The notes below the pieces were generated by a model. That model was not told where the DNA came from and did not search any database. It worked only from the letters and a program-made list of their open reading frames with translations. Shown here piece by piece: positions 25,094 to 33,660 of a stretch of 64,000 nucleotides of DNA. Source of the DNA: an uncultured Anaerolineae bacterium (GTDB lineage Bacteria > Chloroflexota > Anaerolineae > Aggregatilineales > UBA2796); the NCBI GenBank assembly GCA_938005675.1, contig CALKXH010000093.1, positions 22,092-86,091 on the forward strand, written 5' to 3'. The position numbers were made by a program, and so were the translations under genes. The number at the start of each line of letters is the position of its first letter. Position 1 is the first letter of the stretch.

Positions 25094-25819
25094 ATGAGAA
25101 AACTTCCCAGCGGCGCTCTGCTGCTTGTCACGCTCGCCCTTGTGATGGCGGTCGGGTGCGGCTTGCCGCCCATGCAACTGGTCGTCATCATCTCGCCCAC
25201 GCCCGACCCGAACACCATCATCATCACCGTCACGCCGCCCGAAACCGACCTCGCCCCGCCACCCGCCGACGTCGCGCCGATCCCTACCGCCACTCAGCCG
25301 CCGAACGTCGCCCAGCCCGTCGAGTCGCCCAACCCGACCCCCACGCCGACCCTGAGCGCCTTCCCCACTGAGACGCGCGCTCAGCTCTTCATCGCCCAGC
25401 AGGACTTCCAGAACGGCTATATGTTCTGGATCAGCACGCGCAAGGTCATTTGGGTCTTGATCAACACGCCGGGCAACCCTAACACGGGCGAGTGGCGCAT
25501 TTACCCGGATACCTATACAGAGGGCGAGCCAGAGTTCGATCCGAGCCTGATCCCGCCTAGCGAGAACCTCTTCCAGCCCCGACGCGGCTTCGGCAAGCTG
25601 TGGCGCACCACAGCGGGCTTGCGCGAGGCGCTCGGCTGGGCGACCACGCCCGAATTCGCCCTGAACACCTCCTACGTCTATCAGCCGGGCGGCTTCATCG
25701 ACGCTCAGGGCAATTGGGTGCCCGGTCCGGGCAAGCACTTCATCACCACGCTCGGTCGCCAGACCTTCGCCCTGATCGAGAGCGCCGAGGGCTTCGGGCG
25801 CTGGGAGCGCGTCGGCTAA
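25094..25819 (+). CDS. Lipoprotein with Pro/Thr linker, unknown function
   Basis: 241 residues. A signal peptide ends in AVGC (Cys22), a Pro-rich linker (about 35-88, ending NPTPTPTLSAF) follows, and the globular part has two visible motifs: YMFWISTRKVIWVLIN and RRGFGKLWRTTAGLREALGW. I do not recognise a family with certainty; proteins with the GFGKLWR...LGWA pattern recur in Chloroflexota as surface lipoproteins. Its last 4 bp overlap the stop of the convergent lipoprotein gene (CTAA). Confidence 0.65.
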   Translation: MRKLPSGALLLVTLALVMAVGCGLPPMQLVVIISPTPDPNTIIITVTPPETDLAPPPADVAPIPTATQPPNVAQPVESPNPTPTPTLSAFPTETRAQLFIAQQDFQNGYMFWISTRKVIWVLINTPGNPNTGEWRIYPDTYTEGEPEFDPSLIPPSENLFQPRRGFGKLWRTTAGLREALGWATTPEFALNTSYVYQPGGFIDAQGNWVPGPGKHFITTLGRQTFALIESAEGFGRWERVG

Positions 25820-26997
25820 CGCGGCGCGACGGCGGGCTGCGGGCGCGGAAAGACGGCGTAGCGCAGCCCCGCCCTACCTTGTGAGTCCTGTGCCAGCCAC
25901 GCTAAGTGCAGCGCGTTGTTGGCGCTGAGCGCCGCCGCCACGTCGCCGCTCAAAATTTCGCCCCGCGCCGCCCCTTCGAACTCCCGCAGGCGAAAAACGC
26001 CCTGCCCCGTCAGCGCCCCGAAGACGATCCGCCCGCCCGCGCGGCTGCCGACCAGCGTCGGCGCGCCGCCTTGCGCCGCATCGGCAAAGGGCAGGTTGAT
26101 CGCGCGCAGATCGGCGGGCAGGGCGCTCAAATCGAGGGCGCGGCTCTCCAGAGGCGCCTCCAGCGGGAACGATAAGCCCGCCAAGCGCGCCGATTCGCCC
26201 CTAGCGCTCACGCTCACCACGTTCCAGAGCGCGTACAGCCGTTCCGAGTCGGCAGCCGCGCCCAGCGACTCGACGTACTCGCCCTCGGCGAGGCGCAACA
26301 CAGCCAGCAGAGTCGGGGCGGGCGGGCGTGGCGCGCTCTGATCGAGCAAGGCGAGGTCGAAGGAGGCGTAGAGCAGCTGCCATAGCGCGCCGTCGGCGGG
26401 CGAAAGCCACAGCAGGTGCAGCCTATCGCGCCCGTCGAGGGCTGCCGCCGCCCTGTGCGCCCGCTCAGCCATCGCCAACTTGCCGTAGGGACGCCCTAGC
26501 CGATCCAGCACGTGGATCGCGAGCGCGCCCTCGTGCAGGCTGAGCGCCACAACGCCGCCGATGGGCGTCGGCAGAGCTGTGTAGCGCTGCGCCGCCCCGA
26601 TCTCAAAGGGCGCGCGGCGCAAGTTGCCGTCCGCCTCAAATACGGCGACCTGCAAACTCGGCGCGCCGCCCGCTGAGCGCTCCAGCCACAATAGGGCGAG
26701 GCGGCGCTCCGCCAAAGGCAGCAAGCGCAGGTCGCTCGGCGCCCCGCTGATCGGGAAGCGCCACGTCTGCCCCGTCCTGAGGCGCTTGAGGTGCAAGTCC
26801 GGCGCGATCAGGTCGCCGCTCCAAGCCAGCCACACCTCTTGCGAGGTCGCCAGCAGCGCTATGCCGCTCTGCGCGGCGACCTGATCGGCGAGGCGCTGTG
26901 CGCCACCCGACTCCGCGCTCGCACAGCCCGCTAAGAGCAAGGCGCATAACGCCGCAAGGCGCACAGAGATTAGAGCTGCAGAAAAAATGTTGCTCAC
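25816..26997 (-). CDS. Lipoprotein, probable beta-propeller, unknown function
   Basis: 393 residues. The lipobox LAGC places the lipid cysteine at 25. The rest shows repeated strand-turn units with phrases such as EVWLAWSGDLIAPDLHLKRL, LHLLWLSPADGALWQLLY, LYALWNVVS and LHLAWLAQDSQGRAGLRYAV, a spacing like a beta-propeller or sialidase-like repeat. No catalytic residues can be named. It is divergent from the FHA gene, and its 3' end overlaps the other lipoprotein gene. The fold call is an inference. Confidence 0.6.
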   Translation of the reverse strand: MSNIFSAALISVRLAALCALLLAGCASAESGGAQRLADQVAAQSGIALLATSQEVWLAWSGDLIAPDLHLKRLRTGQTWRFPISGAPSDLRLLPLAERRLALLWLERSAGGAPSLQVAVFEADGNLRRAPFEIGAAQRYTALPTPIGGVVALSLHEGALAIHVLDRLGRPYGKLAMAERAHRAAAALDGRDRLHLLWLSPADGALWQLLYASFDLALLDQSAPRPPAPTLLAVLRLAEGEYVESLGAAADSERLYALWNVVSVSARGESARLAGLSFPLEAPLESRALDLSALPADLRAINLPFADAAQGGAPTLVGSRAGGRIVFGALTGQGVFRLREFEGAARGEILSGDVAAALSANNALHLAWLAQDSQGRAGLRYAVFPRPQPAVAPR

Positions 26998-27065
26998 GGG
27001 TTGCTTTTTGATATGATTCTCAAGGTTTTTGAGAGCACACCTCGCACGAGTCGTCCTTGAGAGCT

Positions 27066-27509
27066 ATGGCACAGACACCCAACGCAGCCTCTGAGCGCGA
27101 TACTACCCGTCTCAGCGAAGATACGCCCACACTCCCGCCCAGTGCACCTCCTCACAGCGCGGCGCACAGCGCGATCTGGCAGCTCAGCCTGCTGCTACAA
27201 GACGAGCGCGACGTGCTGCTGAACCTGACCGACCGCGCCATCATCGGGCGCGCCGACGAAGCCGATGGCTTCATCCCTGAGATCGACCTCGCGCCCTTTC
27301 ACGGGCGCGATAAGGGCGTGTCGCGTCGGCACGCTGAGTTTATCCTGCGCGAGGGTCAGTTGCACCTGCGCGACTTGGGCAGCACCAACGGCACGCGCCT
27401 GAACGGTCAGCCTCTGCAGCCCAATCGCTTGTATTGCCTGCGCGAGGGCGATCTGTTGCAGCTGGGCAATATCTACTTGCGCGTCAAGCTGAGTCAGCCT
27501 TCTCAATGA
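27066..27509 (+). CDS. FHA-domain protein
   Basis: 147 residues. A Pro/Ser/Thr-rich N-terminus (about 1-38) contains threonines suited to phosphorylation, followed by an FHA domain with the usual phosphothreonine-binding residues: [16 protein letters not shown] and [16 protein letters not shown] domains read Ser/Thr-kinase output. The ATG at 27066 is preferred to an upstream TTG (27057). The last 26 bp overlap the end of mnmA on the other strand. No kinase gene is adjacent. Confidence 0.88.
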   Translation: MAQTPNAASERDTTRLSEDTPTLPPSAPPHSAAHSAIWQLSLLLQDERDVLLNLTDRAIIGRADEADGFIPEIDLAPFHGRDKGVSRRHAEFILREGQLHLRDLGSTNGTRLNGQPLQPNRLYCLREGDLLQLGNIYLRVKLSQPSQ

Positions 27510-28584
27510 TGCCGCCGCCCAAGCACAGCTCGCCCTGATAGAAGACCGCCGCCTGTCCGGGCGTGATATCGCGCAGCGGCGCCTCAAAATCCACTTGAGC
27601 GCGCCCATCGGGCAGGGGCGTGATCAAGGCGGGGACGGGCGATGCCTTGTAGCGAATCTTGACCTCCGCCCGAATCGGCGCGGTCGGCGGTGCGCCGCTG
27701 ATCCAGTTGACGCGCCGCGCTGTGAGTCGCGCGCTGCCCAGCTCGTCTTTCGTGCCGACGATCAGGGCGTTGTTGGCGGTATCCAGCGCGATCACGTAGA
27801 GCGGCTCGCCGCCGACGATGCCCAAGCCCTTGCGCTGACCGATGGTGTAGTTCGGCAAGCCGGTGTGCCTGCCCAGCACGCGCCCGTCGCGCGTCCTGAT
27901 CTCGCCCTCGCGGCTGATCGGCGCGCCCAACAGCGCCGCGCTATGCTCGCGCAGGAAGCGCCGATAGTCGCCATCGGCAAGGAAGCACAAATCCTGACTC
28001 TCGCCCTTGGATGCCACCTCCAGACCGAGTTCAGCGGCGATCTGGCGCACGCGCGCCTTGTGCAGCTCGCCAATCGGGAACAAGACGCGCGCCAGCTGCG
28101 CCTGCCCTAGCACGCTCAGCACGTAGCTTTGATCCTTGCCCTCATCGACGCCCTTGAGCAGCTGATACGTCCCGTCGGGCGCTTGACGCACGCGCGCGTA
28201 ATGCCCGGTGACGAGGTAATCGGCTTCTAGCGAGAGGGCGTGGTTGAGCAGCCACTCAAAGCGGATGTGCCGATTGCACTCCAAGCAGGGATTGGGCGTC
28301 ACGCCTTGAGCGTAGCCCTCGACGAAGAACTGCACGATCTGGCGCTTGAAGACGGCTTGCGTATCCAGCACATAGAAAGGGATGCCCAGCTTGCGCGCCA
28401 CCCTGCCGGCGTCGGTCATCTGATCGGGCGTGCAGCAGCGATTGTAGCCGTGCGCGCCCGCGCCATCCTCCGCCCACAGCCGCATCATGATGCCGATGGT
28501 CTCGTAGCCTGCCTGCACCATCAGCGCCGCCGCCACCGAGCTATCCACGCCGCCGCTCATGGCGACGACCACTCGCTTCGTCAT
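27484..28584 (-). CDS. mnmA: tRNA-specific 2-thiouridylase
   Basis: 366 residues, full length. It thiolates U34 of Lys, Glu and Gln tRNAs using ATP and persulfide sulfur. The PP-loop is SGGVDSS (10-16), the catalytic cysteine is in [11 protein letters not shown] (Cys103), and the second active cysteine is in [17 protein letters not shown] (Cys200). The C-terminal beta barrel is complete. It stands alone on the minus strand and overlaps the FHA gene tail to tail. Confidence 0.95.
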   Translation of the reverse strand: MTKRVVVAMSGGVDSSVAAALMVQAGYETIGIMMRLWAEDGAGAHGYNRCCTPDQMTDAGRVARKLGIPFYVLDTQAVFKRQIVQFFVEGYAQGVTPNPCLECNRHIRFEWLLNHALSLEADYLVTGHYARVRQAPDGTYQLLKGVDEGKDQSYVLSVLGQAQLARVLFPIGELHKARVRQIAAELGLEVASKGESQDLCFLADGDYRRFLREHSAALLGAPISREGEIRTRDGRVLGRHTGLPNYTIGQRKGLGIVGGEPLYVIALDTANNALIVGTKDELGSARLTARRVNWISGAPPTAPIRAEVKIRYKASPVPALITPLPDGRAQVDFEAPLRDITPGQAAVFYQGELCLGGGIIEKADSA

Positions 28585-28782
28585 GCCCTCACCTATGCTC
28601 GCCGCGAAATTTTCTGAATTTTACCATAAAAATTGCCGCGCAGGGATGCTCGCTTTGCGCGCCGAAAGTTCGTGCGCGAAAAATCTCCGCCGCGCGCAAC
28701 AATTCGGCGAGATGGTCGCGGCGGAGAGCGCGCCGCTGCCCGTCCTGCCCCAAAGCGCCTCTGAGGCGGCGAGTCTCGCGCC

Positions 28783-28818
28783 AAAAAAGCTTCCGCCCCT
28801 CGTTTCAAGGGGCGGAAG
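28783..28818 (-). terminator. Intrinsic terminator of the carbohydrate operon
   Basis: On the minus strand a 10-bp stem (28809-28818 with 28790-28799, 9-nt loop) runs into six T residues (28783-28788). It lies 14 bp after the GH1 stop and ends the operon. Confidence 0.85.
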
Positions 28819-28832
28819 GTCTTGTAGGAGGC

Positions 28833-30170
28833 TCAGTTCAGCGCGCCGTCCTGAATGACGTGCTTCAGGTAGAGCGCGCTGCGCTTGAGCGTCCGCCGCT
28901 GCGTGTTGAAGTCCACGTGCACGATGCCGAAGCGCTTGGTGTAGCCCTCCGCCCACTCGAAGTTATCCAGCAGCGACCACACGAAGTAGCCCTTGAGCGG
29001 CACGCCCTGCTCAAGCGCCTCCGCCGCCGCTCGGAAGTGATCGCGCAAGTAGGCAACGCGCTGTGGGTCTTCGAGCAGCTCGCCCTCCACGCACTCAGGC
29101 TCCGGGAACGCCGCGCCGTTCTCGGTGATGTAGATGGCGGGCGGGGCGTAGTCCCGCTGCACGCGCAGGAGCAGTTCGCGCAGCCCTTGCGGATAGATTT
29201 CCCAGTTCATGTCGGTCACGGGCGCGCCCTCAGGCAAGACCGTCCCGAAGCCTTGCGGACTGTGCGGGTCGTGGCGGACGATCAGGCGCGTGTAGTAGTT
29301 CACGCCCAAGAAGTCCAGCGGCTGCGCAGCGAGGCGCACCGCCTCCAGATCGAGTCCGTCGAGGCTGCCGCGCGGGCTCAGCGCGGCGACCACATCGGCG
29401 GGATACTGCCCTTTGAAGATCGGATCGAGGAACCAGCGATTCTGCAATCCGTCGAAGAGCTGCGCAGCTTGGGCATCCAGCGGGCTATCGCTGAGCGGCT
29501 GGACGGGCGAGAGGTTCAGGGTGATGCCCAGCTGCGCTTGCGGCAGCAGCTCCCGCAGGACTTGTACGGCGCGTCCGTGCGCGAGGTGGGTGTGATGGGC
29601 GGCGCGGAAAGCGGCGCGTTCATCGCGGATGCCGGGCGCGTGAATGCCCCAATGGTAGCCCAAGAACGCCACGCACCACGGCTCGTTGAGCGTGATCCAA
29701 TGCTTCAAACGGTCGCCGTAGTGCTTGGCGGCGAGGGCGGCGTACTCAGCGAACCAGTCAGGCATCTCGGCGCTCGTCCAGCCGCCGCGATCCTCAAGGC
29801 GTTGAGGCAAGTCCCAGTGGTAGAGCGTGGCGAAGGGCGTGATGCCCGCCTCCAGCAGCTTATCGATCAGGCGGTTGTAGAAGTCGATGCCTGCCTGATT
29901 GGGCGCGCCCGTGCCTTCGGGCAGCAAGCGCGCCCACGCGATGGAGAAGCGATAGGCGCGCAAGCCGATCTGCCCCATCAGCGCCACGTCTTCGGCGTAG
30001 CGATGGTAGTGATCGCAGGCGACGTCGCCCGTGTGACCATGCTTGACCTTGCCCTCCGTGTGCGAGAAGCGCGTCCAGATGCACTCGCCGCGCCCATCTT
30101 CGCGGGCTGCGCCCTCGATTTGATAGCTGGCAGTTGCCGCGCCCCACACAAAGTCCGTCGGAAAGTTCAT
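28833..30170 (-). CDS. GH1 beta-glucosidase
   Basis: 445 residues from ATG 30170 (AGG 7-8 nt upstream; a GTG at 30191 overlaps the previous stop and is possible). It is a TIM-barrel retaining enzyme: acid/base Glu163 in ITLNEPW and nucleophile Glu350 in YITENGA; FVWGAATASYQIEG is the typical start. No signal peptide, so it acts in the cytoplasm on imported beta-glucosides or related oligosaccharides. It is the last gene of the LacI-controlled operon and ends in a strong terminator. Confidence 0.93.
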   Translation of the reverse strand: MNFPTDFVWGAATASYQIEGAAREDGRGECIWTRFSHTEGKVKHGHTGDVACDHYHRYAEDVALMGQIGLRAYRFSIAWARLLPEGTGAPNQAGIDFYNRLIDKLLEAGITPFATLYHWDLPQRLEDRGGWTSAEMPDWFAEYAALAAKHYGDRLKHWITLNEPWCVAFLGYHWGIHAPGIRDERAAFRAAHHTHLAHGRAVQVLRELLPQAQLGITLNLSPVQPLSDSPLDAQAAQLFDGLQNRWFLDPIFKGQYPADVVAALSPRGSLDGLDLEAVRLAAQPLDFLGVNYYTRLIVRHDPHSPQGFGTVLPEGAPVTDMNWEIYPQGLRELLLRVQRDYAPPAIYITENGAAFPEPECVEGELLEDPQRVAYLRDHFRAAAEALEQGVPLKGYFVWSLLDNFEWAEGYTKRFGIVHVDFNTQRRTLKRSALYLKHVIQDGALN

Positions 30171-30187
30171 AGAGTGCCTCGTCTCTT

Positions 30188-31468
30188 TCACGGGCGACAG
30201 TTCGTCTCAAGCTGGTAGAGTGTGACCGAGTAGGCGGGCAAGACCAAACGCGGCGCGTCGCTCTCAAGGGCGATGGACTCCGCTTTGTGCTGCTGATCGA
30301 GCCGCCACGCCGCCTTGATCGGGCAAGCGGGCGCGCCATCGACCTCCAGCTTGGCAGTCCGCTCCTCCTCAAAGGGGTTGACGACCACGACCGTCAACTC
30401 GCCCGCCTCGTTCAGCGCCGCCGCCACCGTCAACTTCGAGTCGGAGCTCTGCGAGGGCAGCAGAGTCTTGCCGAAACGCTTGTAGAGCGGATAGACGTAG
30501 AAGGTCGGGCGGGCTTGGTAGCGGTCGAACAAGCCGAAGTCGGTGCCGCCGTAGCTCGCCAGCATGAAGTACGCCACGATCTCAACTTGGTAGTTGATCA
30601 GGCGCGTCAGCACGTCCGCCCACCAGATGGCGTGGAAGAACGAGTCGGGCGTCGCCTCGCCGCCCAGCGTCTTGCTCCAATGCGAGCTGACCTCTAGGAT
30701 GCCAATCGGATAGTCGCGCCCGGTCGCCTCGCGGATGACCTTGCGCAGGTCGGTGATGATGAAATCCCACTGCTGGGCGGTCTCGCGCAGCTGAGGGATG
30801 GTGGTGGCGGGCGCGTTGAAGACGGTCGGCAGCGGATAGCGATGGATCGAGACGACGTTGACCAGATCGCCGTTCTCGCGCATGAAGATGCGAATCCACT
30901 CGCGCAGCGGCGCGTGATAGTCGGTTGGGTTGGGCGGATACTGGCTGATGTCCGGTCCGACCAGCAGGATGTTCGGATCGACCTCGCGCATGGCGAGCGC
31001 GAAAGCGCGCCAATCTTTGGCGAACTGGCTCGCCGAATAGTTCTTGTAGAGGTTCGGCTCGTTGCCGATGCTCCAGTAGCGCACGCCGTAGCCCTGCTCG
31101 AGGTTGACGTACCGCACGATAGACGCCGCGCGCTCCGGCGTGCCGCCCTCAAGCCGCACGTGGATGAGCGGCTCGGCGTTCAGGCGGCGCGCAAACTTGA
31201 TGAACGGATCGATGTGATAGGGCTGCAAGTCGTTCTGATCGCCCCACGCCCCGCCCGGAAAGCGCAAGAAGGTGATGCCGCTCTCAGCTGCTTGCTCCCA
31301 CAAGCCAACCGGCAACACCGCCCACGGTCCGTAGTTGGCGCCGAAGACGTATGGGCTGATCGCGCCCAACGGCTCAGTTTTGACGCTAATGGTTGCCTCA
31401 GCAGCGTGCGTGCCGCCGAAAGCGCCGAGCAGCGCGAAAAGGCACAGGAAAACTAGCCAACGACGCAT
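30188..31468 (-). CDS. Secreted glycoside hydrolase-like protein, arabinofuranosidase-type TIM barrel (clan GH-A)
   Basis: 426 residues from ATG 31468; a GTG at 31486 is less likely. A signal peptide (about 1-23) is followed by a barrel with GITFLRFPGGAWGDQND and the acid/base motif YWSIGNEPN (Glu137). A likely nucleophile is Glu259 in GILEVSSHWS. The C-terminal part is a beta domain (LTVAAALNEAGELTVVVVNP). The pattern resembles GH51/GH39 enzymes, but I cannot fix the family. It lies 4 bp after the permease gene and just before the GH1 gene, so it probably trims an extracellular polymer whose fragments enter by the transporter. Confidence 0.72.
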   Translation of the reverse strand: MRRWLVFLCLFALLGAFGGTHAAEATISVKTEPLGAISPYVFGANYGPWAVLPVGLWEQAAESGITFLRFPGGAWGDQNDLQPYHIDPFIKFARRLNAEPLIHVRLEGGTPERAASIVRYVNLEQGYGVRYWSIGNEPNLYKNYSASQFAKDWRAFALAMREVDPNILLVGPDISQYPPNPTDYHAPLREWIRIFMRENGDLVNVVSIHRYPLPTVFNAPATTIPQLRETAQQWDFIITDLRKVIREATGRDYPIGILEVSSHWSKTLGGEATPDSFFHAIWWADVLTRLINYQVEIVAYFMLASYGGTDFGLFDRYQARPTFYVYPLYKRFGKTLLPSQSSDSKLTVAAALNEAGELTVVVVNPFEEERTAKLEVDGAPACPIKAAWRLDQQHKAESIALESDAPRLVLPAYSVTLYQLETNCRP

Positions 31469-31472
31469 GGTC

Positions 31473-32567
31473 TCACTTCTCCACACCGGTGATGACGACG
31501 CCGCGCATGAAGAAGCGCTGCGCCAAGATGAACAGGAAGATCGGCAAGAGCATTGCCATCAGCGAGGTCGCCTGCACCAGCTCGGGGCGCGGCGCGTAAC
31601 GGAAGTTGAACAGCTGCACGCCGACCGAGATCGGCTGCAACTCAGGCTGACCGAGCAGATAGATCAGCGGACCGAAGTAATCGTTCCACGCCCACACGAA
31701 GTGGAACAAGCCGACCGTGATGATCGCCGCCCACGACTGCGGGATGATGATGTGCGTGAGGATGCGGAACGGACCGGCGCCGTCGATCATCGCCGCCTCG
31801 TCCAGCTCGCGCGGCAAGGTCAGGAAGAATTGCCGCAGCAAGAAGACGTTATAAGCGTTGGCGAAGAAATGCGGCACGATCAGCGGCAACCACGTCCCCG
31901 TCCAGCCGATGGACGAGAAGAAGGCGTAGGTCGGGATGAGCGTGACCTGACCGGGCAGGATGATCGTGCCGATCAGCACGATGAAGAGCCAGTTCTTGCC
32001 CGGAATCGGGAAGCGCGCGAAGGCATAAGCGACCGAGATCGACGAGAGCAGCGTGCCGATCATGCCCACGAAGGCGATCACGAACGTATTGCGGAAAAGC
32101 AACGGGAAGTTGATCATCTGCCACGCCTCGGGGAAGTTCTCCCAGCGGGCGTAGAACTCGTAAGCGGGCTTCAGAGCGCGCCAGTTGCCCTCCCACGCGA
32201 TCGGCTCGGCGTCGGGATTGTTCGGATCGATGAAGACCACGCTGGTGCGGCGCTTGGTCAGAGCTGCCAATTGACGCACCTCGCCATCGATAGGCACCTC
32301 GAAGACCTCAAGGCGCTGCGTGCGCTGCCCGTCGTTGTAGTCGTAAAACATCTGCTTCATCGGCAGGATCGGCGAGTCCGGTCCGCCCGCCAGCGACTCC
32401 TGATCGCGCAGGGCGACGGTCATCATGTTGCCGAAGGGCAGCAGATAGACGAAGGCGATCAGCGAGGTGAAGAGCACCACCAGCGAGGTCGCCGTGAACT
32501 TCCTGAGCTGCTTGACAAAATAGGGCGAAAGGGCGACCGACGGATGCGGTTGCGAGAGCGTAGCCAT
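31473..32567 (-). CDS. Sugar ABC transporter permease, MalG type, with a long extracytoplasmic insert
   Basis: 364 residues, about 80 longer than usual. Six helices are visible, with an EAA docking loop ELDEAAMIDGAGPFRILTHI. Between helix 1 and helix 2 (about residues 55-150) there is a large, charged extracytoplasmic segment including NDGQRTQRLEVFEV and WEGNWRALKPAYEFY. It pairs with the MalF-like permease, whose stop is 1 bp upstream. The extra segment might contact the binding protein. Confidence 0.9.
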   Translation of the reverse strand: MATLSQPHPSVALSPYFVKQLRKFTATSLVVLFTSLIAFVYLLPFGNMMTVALRDQESLAGGPDSPILPMKQMFYDYNDGQRTQRLEVFEVPIDGEVRQLAALTKRRTSVVFIDPNNPDAEPIAWEGNWRALKPAYEFYARWENFPEAWQMINFPLLFRNTFVIAFVGMIGTLLSSISVAYAFARFPIPGKNWLFIVLIGTIILPGQVTLIPTYAFFSSIGWTGTWLPLIVPHFFANAYNVFLLRQFFLTLPRELDEAAMIDGAGPFRILTHIIIPQSWAAIITVGLFHFVWAWNDYFGPLIYLLGQPELQPISVGVQLFNFRYAPRPELVQATSLMAMLLPIFLFILAQRFFMRGVVITGVEK

Positions 32568-32568
32568 C

Positions 32569-33528
32569 TCACTCGCCTCCTGCGTAGTAAACCCAACGCC
32601 GCGACGTCGTGAACAGGATCACGGTCAGCCCGATGGCGATCAAGAAGATGAACCACGCCATCGTCGCGCCGTAGCCCATGTCCTGAAAGAGGAACGCCGT
32701 GCGGTACAGATGCATGTTGAAGAAATACGCGGCGCCGTTCGGATTGCCCGTGCCGCGCGTCAGGACGTAAGGCACCACGAAGAACTGCAGCAAGCCGATC
32801 ACGCTGAGGATCAGGTTGTAGAAAATGACCGGCGAGATCATCGGCAAGGTGACCTTGAAAAAGGCGGTCACGGCGTCGGCGCCATCAACTTTGGCGGCGT
32901 CGTACAGCTCTTGCGGCACGCCCTGCAGCGTGGCGAGCGTGATCAGCATGGCGTTGCCCACGCCCCACACGCCCATCAAGACCATCGCCGGGGCGATCCA
33001 GAACTCGTGTCCGAGCCAGTTGGGCGGCTCGACGACGCCCATCAAGCGCAGCAAGCGATTCAGCCAGCCGGTCTGCCCGTTCAGGAACGCCTGCCAAATG
33101 AAGATGCCCGAAATGGCTGGCACCATGTACGGCAAGTAGAACAGCAGGCGGAAAAACGGCTTGCCTATCAGATATTTCGAGTTCAGCAGCGAAGCCAGCA
33201 GCACCGGTAAGGCAATCGCCACTGGCAGCGAGAGGATGGCGAAGCCGAAAGTGACGCGCAGCGCGTTGATCGCCAACGGATCGTTGAAGAGCTTGATCCA
33301 GTTGTTCAGCCCGACGAACTTGATCTCGTTAGGGCGCGTCAAGTAGAAGTCGGTGAAGCTGAAGATCAGCGAGGCGACAATCGGCACGAAGGTGAAGATA
33401 AAGAAGCCGATCAGCCACGGCGAGAGGAATATCCAGCCCCAGCGCTTTTGCTGTTCGTAGATGCTCACCTCCCGACGCGGACGGGCTATGGCGCGTTCGG
33501 CGCGGAGCGGTGTTGGCACGCTCGTCAT
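32569..33528 (-). CDS. Sugar ABC transporter permease, MalF type
   Basis: 319 residues from ATG 33528, which has GGGAG 8 nt upstream; an in-frame start further up at 33609 would fall in the spacer hairpin. Six helices, start of the membrane domain at WGWIFLSPWLIGFFIF, EAA loop ELYDAAKVDGADAVTAFFKV. With the MalG-like partner it forms the sugar channel. A hairpin-rich spacer separates it from the binding-protein gene. No ATPase gene is in the operon; an MsmK-type shared ATPase is likely. Confidence 0.92.
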   Translation of the reverse strand: MTSVPTPLRAERAIARPRREVSIYEQQKRWGWIFLSPWLIGFFIFTFVPIVASLIFSFTDFYLTRPNEIKFVGLNNWIKLFNDPLAINALRVTFGFAILSLPVAIALPVLLASLLNSKYLIGKPFFRLLFYLPYMVPAISGIFIWQAFLNGQTGWLNRLLRLMGVVEPPNWLGHEFWIAPAMVLMGVWGVGNAMLITLATLQGVPQELYDAAKVDGADAVTAFFKVTLPMISPVIFYNLILSVIGLLQFFVVPYVLTRGTGNPNGAAYFFNMHLYRTAFLFQDMGYGATMAWFIFLIAIGLTVILFTTSRRWVYYAGGE

Positions 33529-33569
33529 AGGTGTATCTCCCTGTCTAGCGCTCAAAATTGCGAGAGGGG

Positions 33570-33600
33570 AAGGCAGGTGGATGAAGCTCACACCTGCCTT
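33570..33600 (-). other. Hairpin between binding-protein and permease genes
   Basis: A perfect 10-bp stem (AAGGCAGGTG 33570-33579 with CACCTGCCTT 33591-33600, 11-nt loop) in the spacer between the sugar-binding protein and MalF-like genes. It has no T-run and, as at 22897, may set expression ratios. Confidence 0.55.
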
Positions 33601-33614
33601 CTTGGGCAACGCCC

Positions 33615-33648
33615 CTCGTCTGCGCGCCGACCCAGCCTCACAGACGAG
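33615..33648 (-). other. Second spacer hairpin after the sugar-binding protein gene
   Basis: An 8-bp stem (CTCGTCTG 33615-33622 with CAGACGAG 33641-33648, 18-nt loop) just after the binding-protein stop. Together with the 33570 hairpin it forms a structured 3' end. Confidence 0.45.
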
Positions 33649-33660
33649 CGGGCAGCGCCC

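Noticed and set aside
28860..30218. A 452-codon open frame opposite the GH1 gene, and similar long antisense frames at 33448-35016, 37142-38845 and 53943-55313
   Set aside because: In GC-rich genes the antisense frame opposite codon position 3 is often open. These predicted proteins are rich in Arg, Gln, His and Val without domains, and each lies opposite a clear enzyme or binding protein.
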